Below, piece by piece: positions 36,234-45,227 of a DNA stretch of 64,000 nt. The stretch covers positions 496,001 through 560,000 of the forward strand of contig NZ_WUBR01000003.1 of NCBI RefSeq assembly GCF_009807005.1, read 5' to 3'. Every line of letters begins with the position of its first letter. Within the stretch, counting starts at the first letter, position 1. The stretch is from Aurantiacibacter rhizosphaerae (GTDB lineage: Bacteria > Pseudomonadota > Alphaproteobacteria > Sphingomonadales > Sphingomonadaceae). Made by a program: the position numbers and the translations under genes. The notes beneath the pieces are model-generated. The model made no database searches. It was not told the DNA's origin and saw only the letters and a list, made by a program, of their open reading frames with translations.

Positions 36234-37654
36234 GTGATGATGGGCGCCAGCGCGAACACCACGCCCACGATCAGGAATATCCCCGCCACATCCAGCACGA
36301 AACCGGCCTTTATCAGGCGGGGCAGGGCAATGCGGCCCGTGGCCCAGGCGATGGCGTTTGGTCCGGTGCCGGCAGGCAGGATGAAGCCCCAGCTTGCCGC
36401 CAGCGCCACCGGCATCGCCAGCAGCAGCGGATCGCCGCCCAGTGCCACGGCCAGCGCGGCCACCACCGGCATGATCCCACTGGCCGTCGCCACGTTGCTG
36501 GCGAATTCTGTAATCAGGATCACCATCGCCACCAGCGCCAGTGCCACCACAATCACCGGCACGGCGGAAAGCGGCAGCAGTGCCTCGCCCAGCCAGTCTG
36601 TCAGGCCGGTGCGCATCATGCCGCCCGCCAGCGCCAGCCCGCCGCCGAACATCAGCAGCACGCCCCACGGCGCCTTGTCCGCCTCGTCCCATTCCAGCAG
36701 GCGGCGGCCCGTGCCATCGGGTAGCACGAACAGGGCAAGGCTGGCGGCGATGGCGATTGTTCCATCGGTCAGCGATCCCTCCGGCAGAAAAGGCGCGATC
36801 CAGCCGCGCAGCATCCACGCGATGAAGGTGACGGCGATCACCGGCACCAGCCGCCGCTCGGCTTGCGCCCATGCTCCATGCGGATCGATGGATTCGCGCG
36901 CGGCGGCAATGTCGAAAGGATGGTCCGACACCTTTTGCACTCGTGCGATGATCCATGCCGCCAGCGGAATGCCCAGCATCACGATGGGCACCCCGAATGC
37001 GGCCCACATGGCGAAGGTGATCTCAACTCCAGATATATCGCGGAGCAGCGCCACGCCGATGGCGTTTGTGGGCGATCCGATGATCGTGCCAAGCCCGCCC
37101 ACGCTGGCGGCAAAGGCCAGGCCCATGGGCAGCGCGCCGTAAATGCCATCCTGCGACACGCTGCCATCACCCTGCGTCACGCGGCCACCGTCAAGGATGG
37201 CCAGCGCCATGGGCATCATGATCAATGCGGTGGAGGTGTTGGAGATGATGTTGGACAGGATCGCAGCTGCAATCATGAAGCCCAGCAGCAGCCCGAAGGT
37301 GCCACCGCGCCCGCCGATCCTATCGAGGATATAGGTCGCCAGCCGCTTGTGCAGGCCGGTCCGCTCGATGGCGAGGGCGAGAAACGCGCCGCCCAGAAGC
37401 AGGAATATGATGGGAGAATAATAGTCCTCCGCCACCTCGCCCGCCGTGCCGCCTCCGCTGAAAGGCAGCACGACGAAGGGCAGCAGTCCGGTGACGGTGA
37501 GCGGCACAGCCTGCGTCATCCACCAGCTTGCCATCCATCCCACCAGGCCCGCCACGCGCCATGCTTCCGCCTGCATGTCAGCGGGAGCAGGCAGCAGCAC
37601 GGTGAGCGCGAACAGCGCCGGTCCAATCCAGAAGCCGATGCCCTTGGCCGTCAT
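36230..37654 (-). CDS. SLC13/DASS-family anion permease
   Basis: 474 aa, about eleven hydrophobic helices. The family signature is visible: SNTSTALIMMPMALAI in the first half, VGGLGTIIGSPTNAIGVALL, and the second-half ILITEFASNVATASGIMPVV. Members import dicarboxylates, citrate or sulfate with Na+. Substrate not inferable. It is divergent from the VOC gene across a perfect inverted repeat. Confidence 0.93.
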   Translation of the reverse strand: MTAKGIGFWIGPALFALTVLLPAPADMQAEAWRVAGLVGWMASWWMTQAVPLTVTGLLPFVVLPFSGGGTAGEVAEDYYSPIIFLLLGGAFLALAIERTGLHKRLATYILDRIGGRGGTFGLLLGFMIAAAILSNIISNTSTALIMMPMALAILDGGRVTQGDGSVSQDGIYGALPMGLAFAASVGGLGTIIGSPTNAIGVALLRDISGVEITFAMWAAFGVPIVMLGIPLAAWIIARVQKVSDHPFDIAAARESIDPHGAWAQAERRLVPVIAVTFIAWMLRGWIAPFLPEGSLTDGTIAIAASLALFVLPDGTGRRLLEWDEADKAPWGVLLMFGGGLALAGGMMRTGLTDWLGEALLPLSAVPVIVVALALVAMVILITEFASNVATASGIMPVVAALAVALGGDPLLLAMPVALAASWGFILPAGTGPNAIAWATGRIALPRLIKAGFVLDVAGIFLIVGVVFALAPIIT

Positions 37655-37679
37655 ATTAGGCGATTTCCCTCCCGTCCCT

Positions 37680-37695
37680 TACGGTATCGACCGTA
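37680..37695. promoter_or_regulatory. inverted repeat in the SLC13/VOC intergenic region
   Basis: TACGGT-ATCG-ACCGTA is a perfect 6-bp inverted repeat with a 4-nt centre, between two divergent starts (37654 and 37730). It may be an operator controlling both; no adjacent regulator gene is present. Confidence 0.4.
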
Positions 37696-37729
37696 GGGAT
37701 TCGCGCAGATACGGCAAGGGAGAGTGGCA

Positions 37730-38107
37730 GTGGCAGATGGCAAGGTGCTGGGGATTGGCGGATATTTCATTCGCTCTGCCAATCCGGCAAAGCTGGCAGA
37801 ATGGTATCGCACGCACCTGGGAATTGCGGCCACGCAAAGCGGTCAGCCAACGCCCGATGGCGAATGGGTGTGGATGCAGGAAGCAGGGCCAACCGTGTTC
37901 GCCGGATTCAAGGCAGACACCGATTATTGGCCCGAAGATCGTCAGGCCATGCTGAACCTTCGCGTGGAGGGGCTGGACGCGCTGTTGGCCCGATTGCAAA
38001 TGGCAGACATCACTGTCAGCCACCGGGACGAGATGGAAGGCGTTGGCAGATTTGCCCGCATCCACGATCCCGAAGGGAATCCGCTGGAGCTGTGGGAGCC
38101 TGCCTAG
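37730..38107 (+). CDS. VOC-family (glyoxalase-like) protein
   Basis: 125 aa, one vicinal-oxygen-chelate domain: GYFIRSANPAKLAEWYRTHL, TVFAGFKADTDYWPED and the closing ARIHDPEGNPLELWEP with the metal-binding Glu. GTG 37730 is preferred because AAGGGAGAG (37716-37724) fits it; the GTG at 37724 lies within that site. Substrate unknown. Confidence 0.88.
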   Translation: MADGKVLGIGGYFIRSANPAKLAEWYRTHLGIAATQSGQPTPDGEWVWMQEAGPTVFAGFKADTDYWPEDRQAMLNLRVEGLDALLARLQMADITVSHRDEMEGVGRFARIHDPEGNPLELWEPA

Positions 38108-38652
38108 TGCGTCTGGGTGAGGTCGATACTGCGGATGGACCAGCGCCTTTGCTCAGCGGTGGAGCCGGGCACGTCGTTCACGCGGCTCAGCACGATGGGG
38201 CCTTCAAGCCGCACCGGACGCCCGTCGGCATCGCTGGCGGTGACCGTCGCCTGGCTGGTGTAATAGCTGGTGCCCGCCGCGCCCTCCATCTGTCCGCCGG
38301 GAACTGCGACAGTGATATCCTGCAACCCTTCGAATAGGCTGGCGAACTTGCCTCCACTCCAGGTCTCTTTCGCGTGCGGAGATAGCAGGCCAAAGGCCTG
38401 ATCCGTTTCGCGCAATTCGATGGCGCGGGCAAAGGAGATAAGCGCGTTTCGTGCGCCTTTCTCTCCCCGTTCGGCCTCCGGCGTCAGTTCGGCGGGCGAT
38501 ACATCGGGAGAGGCGCTCTCCGCCGTCGCCGAGGGGCCTGGCGTCGCCATAACGGGCGGCAATGCCTGATCGGGATTCTCCTCAACGGGCGATCCGCAGC
38601 CGGAAAGGGTTAGGGCGGCGATTAGCGCGATGCGGCGTGGCAATTTGGTCAT
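38104..38652 (-). CDS. lipoprotein with DUF4864-like domain
   Basis: 182 aa from ATG 38652 (TKLPRRIALIAALTLSGCGS, lipobox LSGC). A Pro/Ala/Ser linker to about 60 is followed by ARNALISFARAIELRETDQA, FGLLSPHAKETWSGGKFASL and RRWSIRSIDL, resembling small export proteins with an NTF2-like fold. Convergent with the VOC gene (4-nt overlap). Family call is tentative. Confidence 0.65.
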   Translation of the reverse strand: MTKLPRRIALIAALTLSGCGSPVEENPDQALPPVMATPGPSATAESASPDVSPAELTPEAERGEKGARNALISFARAIELRETDQAFGLLSPHAKETWSGGKFASLFEGLQDITVAVPGGQMEGAAGTSYYTSQATVTASDADGRPVRLEGPIVLSRVNDVPGSTAEQRRWSIRSIDLTQTH

Positions 38653-38716
38653 GCCGCAACAATCCGGGACGCAGCGCGGGCGTTCCCGGATTACGCAGTT
38701 GGGCCGTGCTTGCGGT

Positions 38717-39658
38717 TCAGGGCGCTTCCAGCAGGTGCCTTGCAGCGCATTCGACATGGCGATGATCGGTGCCGCAGCATCCGCCAACGACGTGCAACGA
38801 TGGCAGCAGCCGGGCCAGTTCCTCATGCAACTGCCCGAATTCAGCCGGATCGCCCTGATCCAGTTCCTCGGCCTCGTCCAGCTCTGCATGGCTCAGCCGC
38901 GACGCATTGGCGCGCACCCCGCCTATGCGAGACACCCACCCAGCGCCATCGCGCAGCGCGTCGCGGAAATGGTCTGGATGGGCGCAGTTCACCATGTAAT
39001 ACGCAGGAGCAGATCCCGTGGCCTCATCCACGGTTGCAATGGCCTCGCCCAGTGTTTGCCCCGTGGGCAGGCGGCCGTCGGTTTCCACCGTGAATGATAT
39101 GACGACGGGCAGGCCAACTTCCTTTGCCGCCTGTACGATGCCGATGGCTTCTGCCGTGTTCGTCATTGTGATGGCGCTGATGCAGTCCACGCCGTTTTCG
39201 GCAAGAACCCTTATCTGGGGTTGGTGCATCCTGTATGCCGCATCGATGCTGGGCAGGCTTTCGGGCGCATAGCCATCGCCCGCGGGGCCAACCACGCCGT
39301 TCAGCACGATGCCGTGGACGCGGTCTGCCCAATCATCGCGGATCGCGGCGGCAAACTGCGCCGCATCGGCTGAAAGCTTCAGCAGTTCGTCTGGCGCCAT
39401 TTGCAAGGCCGGCGCCCACTCGGTGCATCCTCGCCAGGTGATTGTATCCAGCACGAAGCCTGTTACGGCATCCTCGGCCATCGCCAGGAAATCATCGAAA
39501 TATCGCCGCAGGGCTTTTCGGGCCGGTGGATCATTAGCCAGAGTAATGGCGGCAAATTCCGGTGCTTCGAAACCTTGCTGGAAGAATAGCCAGGTCTCCA
39601 TGCCGCCATCGGTCAGATATGGGCGCGGGGCGCTCAACATTTTCTCAAATTCACGCAT
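38717..39658 (-). CDS. homocysteine S-methyltransferase family protein
   Basis: 313 aa from ATG 39658, with GAGGAGA eight bases before it. TIM barrel with N-terminal LTDGGMETWLFFQQGFEAPE, the middle SFTVETDGRLPTGQTLGEA, the zinc Cys in MVNCAHPDHF and the GGCCGTDHRH pair. All three zinc cysteines are present, so it should transfer a methyl group to homocysteine or a related thiol. It is divergent from a TetR gene that probably controls it. Confidence 0.92.
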   Translation of the reverse strand: MREFEKMLSAPRPYLTDGGMETWLFFQQGFEAPEFAAITLANDPPARKALRRYFDDFLAMAEDAVTGFVLDTITWRGCTEWAPALQMAPDELLKLSADAAQFAAAIRDDWADRVHGIVLNGVVGPAGDGYAPESLPSIDAAYRMHQPQIRVLAENGVDCISAITMTNTAEAIGIVQAAKEVGLPVVISFTVETDGRLPTGQTLGEAIATVDEATGSAPAYYMVNCAHPDHFRDALRDGAGWVSRIGGVRANASRLSHAELDEAEELDQGDPAEFGQLHEELARLLPSLHVVGGCCGTDHRHVECAARHLLEAP

Positions 39659-39743
39659 ATCACATCTCCTCGTCACAAAACCGGATGCCGCTTTATGGCG
39701 CGCGATCACCCAATTTGGATAGTCGACCCGTGGTAAACCCGTC

Positions 39744-39811
39744 ATACCGCAGAATTGCGCGGTTCTGTTCTGCAATTGAGCCAATTTCGCCGCAGAGTGT
39801 ACTTGCGGTAT
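39744..39811. promoter_or_regulatory. inverted repeats, likely TetR operator region
   Basis: ACCGC-N8-GCGGT (39746-39763) is a TetR-sized palindrome. ATACCGCA (39744-39751) recurs inverted as TGCGGTAT (39804-39811). Both lie between the divergent methyltransferase (39658) and TetR (39849) starts. Confidence 0.5.
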
Positions 39812-39848
39812 AGTAAGCGCGTTCGATTCACTTGTGCAGGATGAAACG

Positions 39849-40466
39849 ATGGCGCGTGGCAGCCAGACCCGTACCCGGATCCTTGATGTGGCGCAGGATG
39901 CTGTGCTGGCAAAGGGTTTCGATGCAACCTCGATAGAGGAGATTGTTGCCAGCGTGGGCATCACGAAGGGCGGCTTTTTCTATCACTTTCAGGACAAGAA
40001 TGCGCTCGCGCTGGCCCTGATCGAACGGCACATCGCTGTGGAGGACGAGCTGTTCGATACGCTGTTCGCCCGCGCGCGCGAACTGGGCGAAGACCCGCTT
40101 ACAACGATGCTGATCGGATTGAAGCTGCTGGCGGAATTGCTGGACGATATGCCAGGTGGGCACCCCGGATGCCTGGTGGCCACGGCAGCATATCAGGATC
40201 GGCTTTTCGATGCCCAGGTGCGGGAGGCCAATCGCAAGGCGGTGCTGGGCTGGCGCACGCGTTTTCGCGCCATGTTCGATGATATCGCGGCCACATATCC
40301 CATGCAGGACGAGGTCGATCTGGATCATCTGGCCGACATGGTGAGTGCAATCATCGAAGGCGGGCTGATCATGTCACGCGGGCTGCAGGATCCGGCCATC
40401 ACCGCGCAGCAGATCCTGCTGCTGCGATCCTTCATAAAGCTGCAGTTTACGCCGCGCCAACAGTAG
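39849..40466 (+). CDS. TetR/AcrR family regulator
   Basis: 205 aa. The N-terminal HTH reads RTRILDVAQDAVLAKGFDAT, SIEEIVASVGITKGGFFYHF, the standard TetR operator-binding helix. The C-terminal domain binds an unknown ligand (GHPGCLVATAAYQDRLF). ATG 39849 is the family start; an ATG at 39834 adds five residues. Divergent from the methyltransferase gene. Confidence 0.94.
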   Translation: MARGSQTRTRILDVAQDAVLAKGFDATSIEEIVASVGITKGGFFYHFQDKNALALALIERHIAVEDELFDTLFARARELGEDPLTTMLIGLKLLAELLDDMPGGHPGCLVATAAYQDRLFDAQVREANRKAVLGWRTRFRAMFDDIAATYPMQDEVDLDHLADMVSAIIEGGLIMSRGLQDPAITAQQILLLRSFIKLQFTPRQQ

Positions 40467-40482
40467 GGGGCAGGGCGCAAAC

Positions 40483-40517
40483 AAAAAGGGCGCGCCCATT
40501 GCAAGCCCGCCCTTTTT
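40483..40517. terminator. bidirectional terminator between tetR and infC
   Basis: AAAAAGGGCG (40483-40492) pairs with CGCCCTTTTT (40508-40517). A-run and T-run make it work in both directions, fitting the convergent genes. Confidence 0.88.
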
Positions 40518-40538
40518 ATTATTCGTGATTGATGCAGC

Positions 40539-41081
40539 CTACTTGGGCGAAAGCACCATCAGCATCTGCCGACCTTCGAGGCGGGGATAGGCTTCGATCT
40601 TGGCGGTTTCCGCCATATCGTCCTGCACCCTTTTCAGCAGGTCCATGCCCAGGTGCTGGTGCGCCATTTCACGGCCACGGAAGCGAAGGGTAACCTTCAC
40701 CTTGTCACCATTGTCGATGAACTTGTTCACGTTGCGCATCTTCACGTCATAATCATGCGTGTCGATGTTGGGGCGCATCTTCACTTCCTTGATGTCTTGC
40801 GTTTTCTGCGTCTTGCGCGCCGCATTCGCCTTTTTCTGGGCTTCGTAGCGGTATTTGCCAACATCGAGGAACTTGCACACCGGCGGGTTCGCATTGGGCG
40901 ATACCTCGACCAGGTTCAGGCCTGCTTCGGCCGCCTGTTCGATCGCCTCATTGGTGTACATAACGCCGAGGTTCTCGCCTTCGCCATCGATGACGCGAAC
41001 TTTCTCGGACTGAATGAAATTGTCGTATTTCGGGCCGGACTTTACCGGCGGTGCCATACTGCGGCGGGGTGGACGGGCTAT
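40539..41081 (-). CDS. infC: translation initiation factor IF-3
   Basis: About 180 aa. N-domain [20 protein letters not shown], linker rich in Lys/Arg, C-domain [39 protein letters not shown]. The start is probably ATA (41081-41079): AGGAG (41093-41089) lies seven bases before it, and it gives the basic N-terminus [18 protein letters not shown]. The first ATG in frame (41057) has no ribosome site. IF-3 represses genes with rare starts, so ATA fits autoregulation. rpmI and rplT do not follow. Confidence 0.93.
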   Translation of the reverse strand: MARPPRRSMAPPVKSGPKYDNFIQSEKVRVIDGEGENLGVMYTNEAIEQAAEAGLNLVEVSPNANPPVCKFLDVGKYRYEAQKKANAARKTQKTQDIKEVKMRPNIDTHDYDVKMRNVNKFIDNGDKVKVTLRFRGREMAHQHLGMDLLKRVQDDMAETAKIEAYPRLEGRQMLMVLSPK

Positions 41082-41150
41082 GGAATCACTCCTGAAATGG
41101 TTGTCGTATCGGGCTCTATGTAGTGCGTAACGCACCCGAACGCCAGAGGT

Positions 41151-41870
41151 TCACGCCGCGCTGCGCCAAAGTGGAAACCGCGCCAGCCGTTTGCCTGCCG
41201 GAACAAAGGCATCGATGGCACTGGCAGGCTGCATCGCCTTTAGAATAGCAGGGTCTGCTGCGTCCATTCCGCCTGTCAGCGATCCGAATGCGGGCAGGAT
41301 CATCCGCCCGCATATCGCCCCTGTAGCATCCGGGCCATTATGGCTCACCACCGCGCAGGGGCGGCGGATGTGGCGATGGTGGATCTTCACCTGCACGCGC
41401 GGATGGAAGTGGCCGGAAAGCTCTGGCCGGGTTTCGCCCCGCTTGGCCATGTGCCGCAGGACCATGCCCGCCACTTCCAGCTCCACCGCGATGGTGCCGC
41501 CGCTTTTGGCTTCCATCGAAGGATCGTGATTGCCGGTGATCCACACCCAGTCGGTGGCGCGGGTGAGGGCGGCCAGCATGCCGGTTTCGTGATCGCCCAG
41601 CGTCTGCGATCCATGCGAATCGTGGAAATTGTCTCCCAGCGTGTAAACCCGCCGTGCGCCGGTTTCGCGTATAGCCTCCGCCAGCCGTTCCAGCGTTTCG
41701 CGGCTGTCGTAAGGCGGTAGCAACTGCCCGTGGCGCGCGAAGAAGCTGGCTTTTTCCAGATGCAGATCCGCCACCAGCAGCGCATTTTCGCGCGGCCAGA
41801 AGAGTGCGCGCGACTTTGTCAGCACGAACTCGTCTCCGCAAAAGGGGAAGGCGAACGAAACGGGAACCAT
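41151..41870 (-). CDS. pdeM: PdeM-type metallophosphoesterase (ligase-associated)
   Basis: 239 aa from ATG 41870. Calcineurin-like phosphoesterase with LLVADLHLEKASFFA, VYTLGDNFHDSH, WVWITGNHDP and LSGHFHPR, all metal-ligand blocks present. This matches the ligase-associated DNA damage response endonuclease PdeM; the usual lhr-like helicase and ligase partners are not within the window, so the assignment rests on sequence only. Divergent from hemF. Confidence 0.85.
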   Translation of the reverse strand: MVPVSFAFPFCGDEFVLTKSRALFWPRENALLVADLHLEKASFFARHGQLLPPYDSRETLERLAEAIRETGARRVYTLGDNFHDSHGSQTLGDHETGMLAALTRATDWVWITGNHDPSMEAKSGGTIAVELEVAGMVLRHMAKRGETRPELSGHFHPRVQVKIHHRHIRRPCAVVSHNGPDATGAICGRMILPAFGSLTGGMDAADPAILKAMQPASAIDAFVPAGKRLARFPLWRSAA

Positions 41871-41915
41871 GGGTTCCACTTGCCGCCCGCGACACGCTTT
41901 GGCAAGAGCCTTTGC

Positions 41916-42770
41916 ATGAACTGGAACGACCAAACCGAAATAGCCCGCAACTGGTTCGAATCCCTGAGAGACCGCATCTGCGCCGAATTCGAGGCGATCG
42001 AGCGGGAGGCAGGATCGGATGCAAGTTTTGACTACACGCCCTGGGACCGGGAGACCGATGATGGGTCAGACGGCGGCGGCGGCGTGCGCGGCGTGATGAA
42101 GGGCAAGGTGTTCGAGAAGGTTGGCGTCAACGTCTCCACCGTCACCGGCGAATTCGCCCCGCAATTTGCCGATACGATCAACGGTGCCAGCAAAGAACAT
42201 CCGCAATTCACCGCCACGGGCATCAGCCTGGTGGCCCACATGGCCAATCCTCATGTTCCCGCCGTGCATATGAACACCCGCTTCCTGCACACGCAGGCGG
42301 CATGGTTTGGCGGCGGCGCGGATCTGAATCCGCCCATCGAATATGTGGAGGATACAGAAGCTTTTCACGCCCGCCTGCGCGCGGCCTGCGCGGCGCATAA
42401 TCCCCTTTATTACGACAAGTACAAGAAGTGGGCGGAAGAGTATTTCTTCATCCCCCATCGCAATGTGCATCGCGGCGTTGGCGGGATTTTTTATGATCAC
42501 CTGGAGTGCGAGGACCTGCCCGCGTTCGAACGCAATCTTGCCTTTACCAAGGACGTGGGCGAAGCGTTTCTGGATGCCTTCCCTGCTATCGTGCGCAGGC
42601 GCATGGATCAGGAATGGTCGCCGGAGGAAAAGGCCCAGCAACTGGAATGGCGCGGGCGCTACGTCGAATTTAACCTGGTGTATGATCGGGGAACGCTGTT
42701 CGGCCTGAAAACCGGCGGCAATATCGATGCGATCCTGATGAGCCTGCCGCCAGAGGTGACTTGGGGATGA
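41916..42770 (+). CDS. hemF: oxygen-dependent coproporphyrinogen III oxidase
   Basis: 284 aa. Converts coproporphyrinogen III to protoporphyrinogen IX with O2. Signature WFGGGADLNPPIEY, HNPLYYDKYKKWAEEYFFIP, HRNVHRGVGGIFYD and LVYDRGTLFGLKTGGNID are all present. ATG 41916 is the family start. The stop overlaps the next gene's ATG. Confidence 0.97.
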   Translation: MNWNDQTEIARNWFESLRDRICAEFEAIEREAGSDASFDYTPWDRETDDGSDGGGGVRGVMKGKVFEKVGVNVSTVTGEFAPQFADTINGASKEHPQFTATGISLVAHMANPHVPAVHMNTRFLHTQAAWFGGGADLNPPIEYVEDTEAFHARLRAACAAHNPLYYDKYKKWAEEYFFIPHRNVHRGVGGIFYDHLECEDLPAFERNLAFTKDVGEAFLDAFPAIVRRRMDQEWSPEEKAQQLEWRGRYVEFNLVYDRGTLFGLKTGGNIDAILMSLPPEVTWG

Positions 42771-43087
42771 AGAAACCGAAAGGACGTGCTGGCTCATGGT
42801 TTGCCGAGTGGGATGGCGAGAACTTGCCGTGTGTTCACAAATTTTGGACAGAGGGGATTTGGCCAGAGTATGCCGATAAGGGGTTTGATGATCGGCCCGA
42901 ATGGGGTCCGTTTATCGAGGCCCTTCAGGAGAAGGGCAGGGCAATCCTAACGACCAGCCACCCGCAAGATGCTGACGGGAATTGGCGCCGAAAAAGCTAC
43001 ATCGGAATTTGGTCCGTGTCGGATGTTCGCGTCACTGACAATAAAGAACTCAGATTTACTTTTGGCGATCTTCTTCATCGATTTTAA
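42767..43087 (+). CDS. hypothetical protein coupled to hemF, 106 aa
   Basis: ATG 42767 overlaps the hemF stop (ATGA). Trp-rich and soluble: SWFAEWDGENLPCVHKFWTE, YADKGFDDRPEWGPFIEALQ, GIWSVSDVRVTDNKELRFTF. Its GC content drops toward the end, unlike hemF. No family is recognised. Coupling suggests translation with hemF, not necessarily a haem role. Confidence 0.75.
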   Translation: MKKPKGRAGSWFAEWDGENLPCVHKFWTEGIWPEYADKGFDDRPEWGPFIEALQEKGRAILTTSHPQDADGNWRRKSYIGIWSVSDVRVTDNKELRFTFGDLLHRF

Positions 43088-43140
43088 TTGGATTGCTGCC
43101 AAGCCCGACATACTCCAATCGATAGAGGCACGAGCTTTAA

Positions 43141-44073
43141 CTACTCTTGCGCCCCGTAAACCCGCACCCAGTCCACTTCCATTGCCAGTTCGCCGTTCTT
43201 GATGCGGTCCGCCGTGTCCTGCGGCATGCCGACGTATGGCTCTTCAATGCCGTTGATCTTCTTTGGGTAAATGCCGCCCACGGCGAAGTTCAGCACCACG
43301 AATTGCGGGTTGTCGAACACCCAGTCGCCAAAGAATTCCACGTTGGTTTTCGGCACGCGGAAGGTCAGCCGGTCATCCACGAAGAACTCGATGCCATCGG
43401 GTGTCCATTCAGCGGCGTAGACGTGCCAGTCGGTAACGTCCGTACCTTCGGGGAAATACTGCCGATCCGCGATCCCGGCATCGCCCGAATAGCCGGGGCC
43501 ATGCACGGCAACGCCGGTCCAGTCGGCCTGGCCGACATATTCCATGATGTCGATCTCGCCTTCGCTGGGCCATTCGGCATCGGCCAGCAGCCAGAAAGCG
43601 GGCCAGACGCCCACGGCATCGGGCATGCGAATGCGCGCCTCTGCACGGCCATGGGTAAATTCGAAATTGCCCTTGGTGTTGATCCTGCCGGAAATGATAT
43701 CCGCCGCGCGTTCTTCATTGGTGTCCTGTCCGGGCCGATAGACCGGGCGCAGCACCAGCACGCCGCCATCGGCCCCTTCCACCCCTTGCGCAAACTGGAT
43801 CGTGTCAGGCGAATCGACGTAGGCCTGTTCCTCTTCGTTCACCCAGAAATCCATGCCCACCACGTTCCAGCGGGTGGGATCGAGTTTATCGCCGGAAAAC
43901 TCGTCAGAGAAGATCAGCTTGCGCGCTTCGGTCGCATCGCTGGCACCGGCTGCCTGCGCCTGGGCGGCATCCACATCGGCTTCGGTCGGTGGGCCGGTCT
44001 CGGCCCCATCGCCACAGGCGGAGAGGGTGAGGGCAAGTGCAGCAAGGGCGAGCGGTTTTGGAAACGTTCTCAT
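43141..44073 (-). CDS. glycoside hydrolase family 16 lipoprotein (beta-glucanase type)
   Basis: 310 aa from ATG 44073. Lipobox LTLSAC (Cys20). GH16 jelly roll with the catalytic motif GEIDIMEYV: nucleophile Glu173, Asp175, acid/base Glu178. Also FSDEFSGDKLDPTRWN, FEFTHGRAEARIRMP, VWPAFWLLAD and HVYAAEWTPDGIEFFVDD. It is most like laminarinases/endo-beta-1,3-glucanases; substrate is inferred. Surface-anchored. Confidence 0.92.
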   Translation of the reverse strand: MRTFPKPLALAALALTLSACGDGAETGPPTEADVDAAQAQAAGASDATEARKLIFSDEFSGDKLDPTRWNVVGMDFWVNEEEQAYVDSPDTIQFAQGVEGADGGVLVLRPVYRPGQDTNEERAADIISGRINTKGNFEFTHGRAEARIRMPDAVGVWPAFWLLADAEWPSEGEIDIMEYVGQADWTGVAVHGPGYSGDAGIADRQYFPEGTDVTDWHVYAAEWTPDGIEFFVDDRLTFRVPKTNVEFFGDWVFDNPQFVVLNFAVGGIYPKKINGIEEPYVGMPQDTADRIKNGELAMEVDWVRVYGAQE

Positions 44074-44121
44074 GACGGACAACCTAACGCGCCGCGCGCC
44101 ACAAGTCACGCCGCACCGCGA

Positions 44122-45030
44122 TCAGCGCTGCTCTGTGCGCTCCGCTTCCATCCGTGCGTATTCCTCTTCCATCAGCCTTTCCACATCGGTCAGCGCCAGC
44201 CGCGCATCGCGGGTGGGGGAACTGCGGTACAGTGCGCGAAGGTATGAAAGGTCAAACACGCTGAGGCGGGTTACATCGCGGGCGGGGCCGAATGCGCCCA
44301 GGACCGTGTCGAAAGCCAGGCTCTCGTTCGGCTCCTCCGTCTTCGCCAGCCCGCGCATGGTGGCATAATCGGCCAGTGTCAGCGCATCCACGGTGGCCAG
44401 TTCGGACCGGCGCACCAGTACCACCGAAAGCTCTATATCCTGCCGGATCGCGGTGTTGGTGCGCGACATCAGCGTGGTTTCGTTCACCGCGTCGGAATTG
44501 GCGCCCTGAACAGCCTCCAGCCCGCCGCGACTGCGCGTGCTGACAAGGTTCCAGCTGAGCGCCGCGCCATCCTGTTTTTCGATCCGTTCACGCTCCCAAT
44601 AGCCCATGCCGCGCACCAGGAAATCATTCTTGTCGCGCAGCTGCTTGAACGTCTCATGCGGATCGTCGACCACGATCACCCAGACATTGGCACCGCAATC
44701 CGGCGCGTCGTTCACTGGCACGCCTATTTTTTCCGCGTTGTCGTAAATGCGGTCTATCACGATCTGCGCATTTTCCGGGGCAAGTCCCCAAACGCCGGGG
44801 CAGATCTCCTTGTTGAAGCGGGCCAGCGGCTCCTGCGCGGATGTGGGGCGCGGGGTGATGTCGCGCGTCTGGTCCCTGGCATCGCCGCGATCCACGTCGA
44901 TCTCTCCTTCCACAACGATCTCGTTATCCGGCTCTTTTGGCGCTTGATCCTGCGCGGCGAGCGGGGCGGCGATGGCCATTGCGGCGCTGCATAGCGCGGC
45001 TGCGATGGCGTGGCGGGCGCGAATGTTCAT
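44122..45030 (-). CDS. exported hypothetical protein, 302 aa
   Basis: Signal peptide to about 26 (AAALCSAAMAIAAPLAAQ). Mature part: EPDNEIVVEGEIDVDRGDAR, FNKEICPGVWGLAPENAQIV, DAPDCGANVWVIVVDDPHET. The CPGVWGL/CGANVWVIV pattern recurs in unnamed secreted proteins of Sphingomonadales. One Cys pair may form a disulphide. No function known. Confidence 0.75.
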   Translation of the reverse strand: MNIRARHAIAAALCSAAMAIAAPLAAQDQAPKEPDNEIVVEGEIDVDRGDARDQTRDITPRPTSAQEPLARFNKEICPGVWGLAPENAQIVIDRIYDNAEKIGVPVNDAPDCGANVWVIVVDDPHETFKQLRDKNDFLVRGMGYWERERIEKQDGAALSWNLVSTRSRGGLEAVQGANSDAVNETTLMSRTNTAIRQDIELSVVLVRRSELATVDALTLADYATMRGLAKTEEPNESLAFDTVLGAFGPARDVTRLSVFDLSYLRALYRSSPTRDARLALTDVERLMEEEYARMEAERTEQR

Positions 45031-45227
45031 GAACTGTGCTCCTTCTGCCTGTTAGTGCCGATCTGGCGCGACCTGATCATTGGCGCTGCTGACCGGAAAA
45101 AGCATGAGCGCACGGTGAGTTATCGCTGAAATAACAGATTTGGCACGTCTTTGCCGACGAAATGCTGACTCAGTCCGACAATTTGCTACATAGGTTGCAA
45201 ATCGGTCGCAAACCCCCCGGAGAATCC

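Noticed and set aside
43147..44247. 366-codon plus-strand open frame
   Set aside because: Antisense of the GH16 gene, which has its catalytic motif and lipobox on the minus strand.
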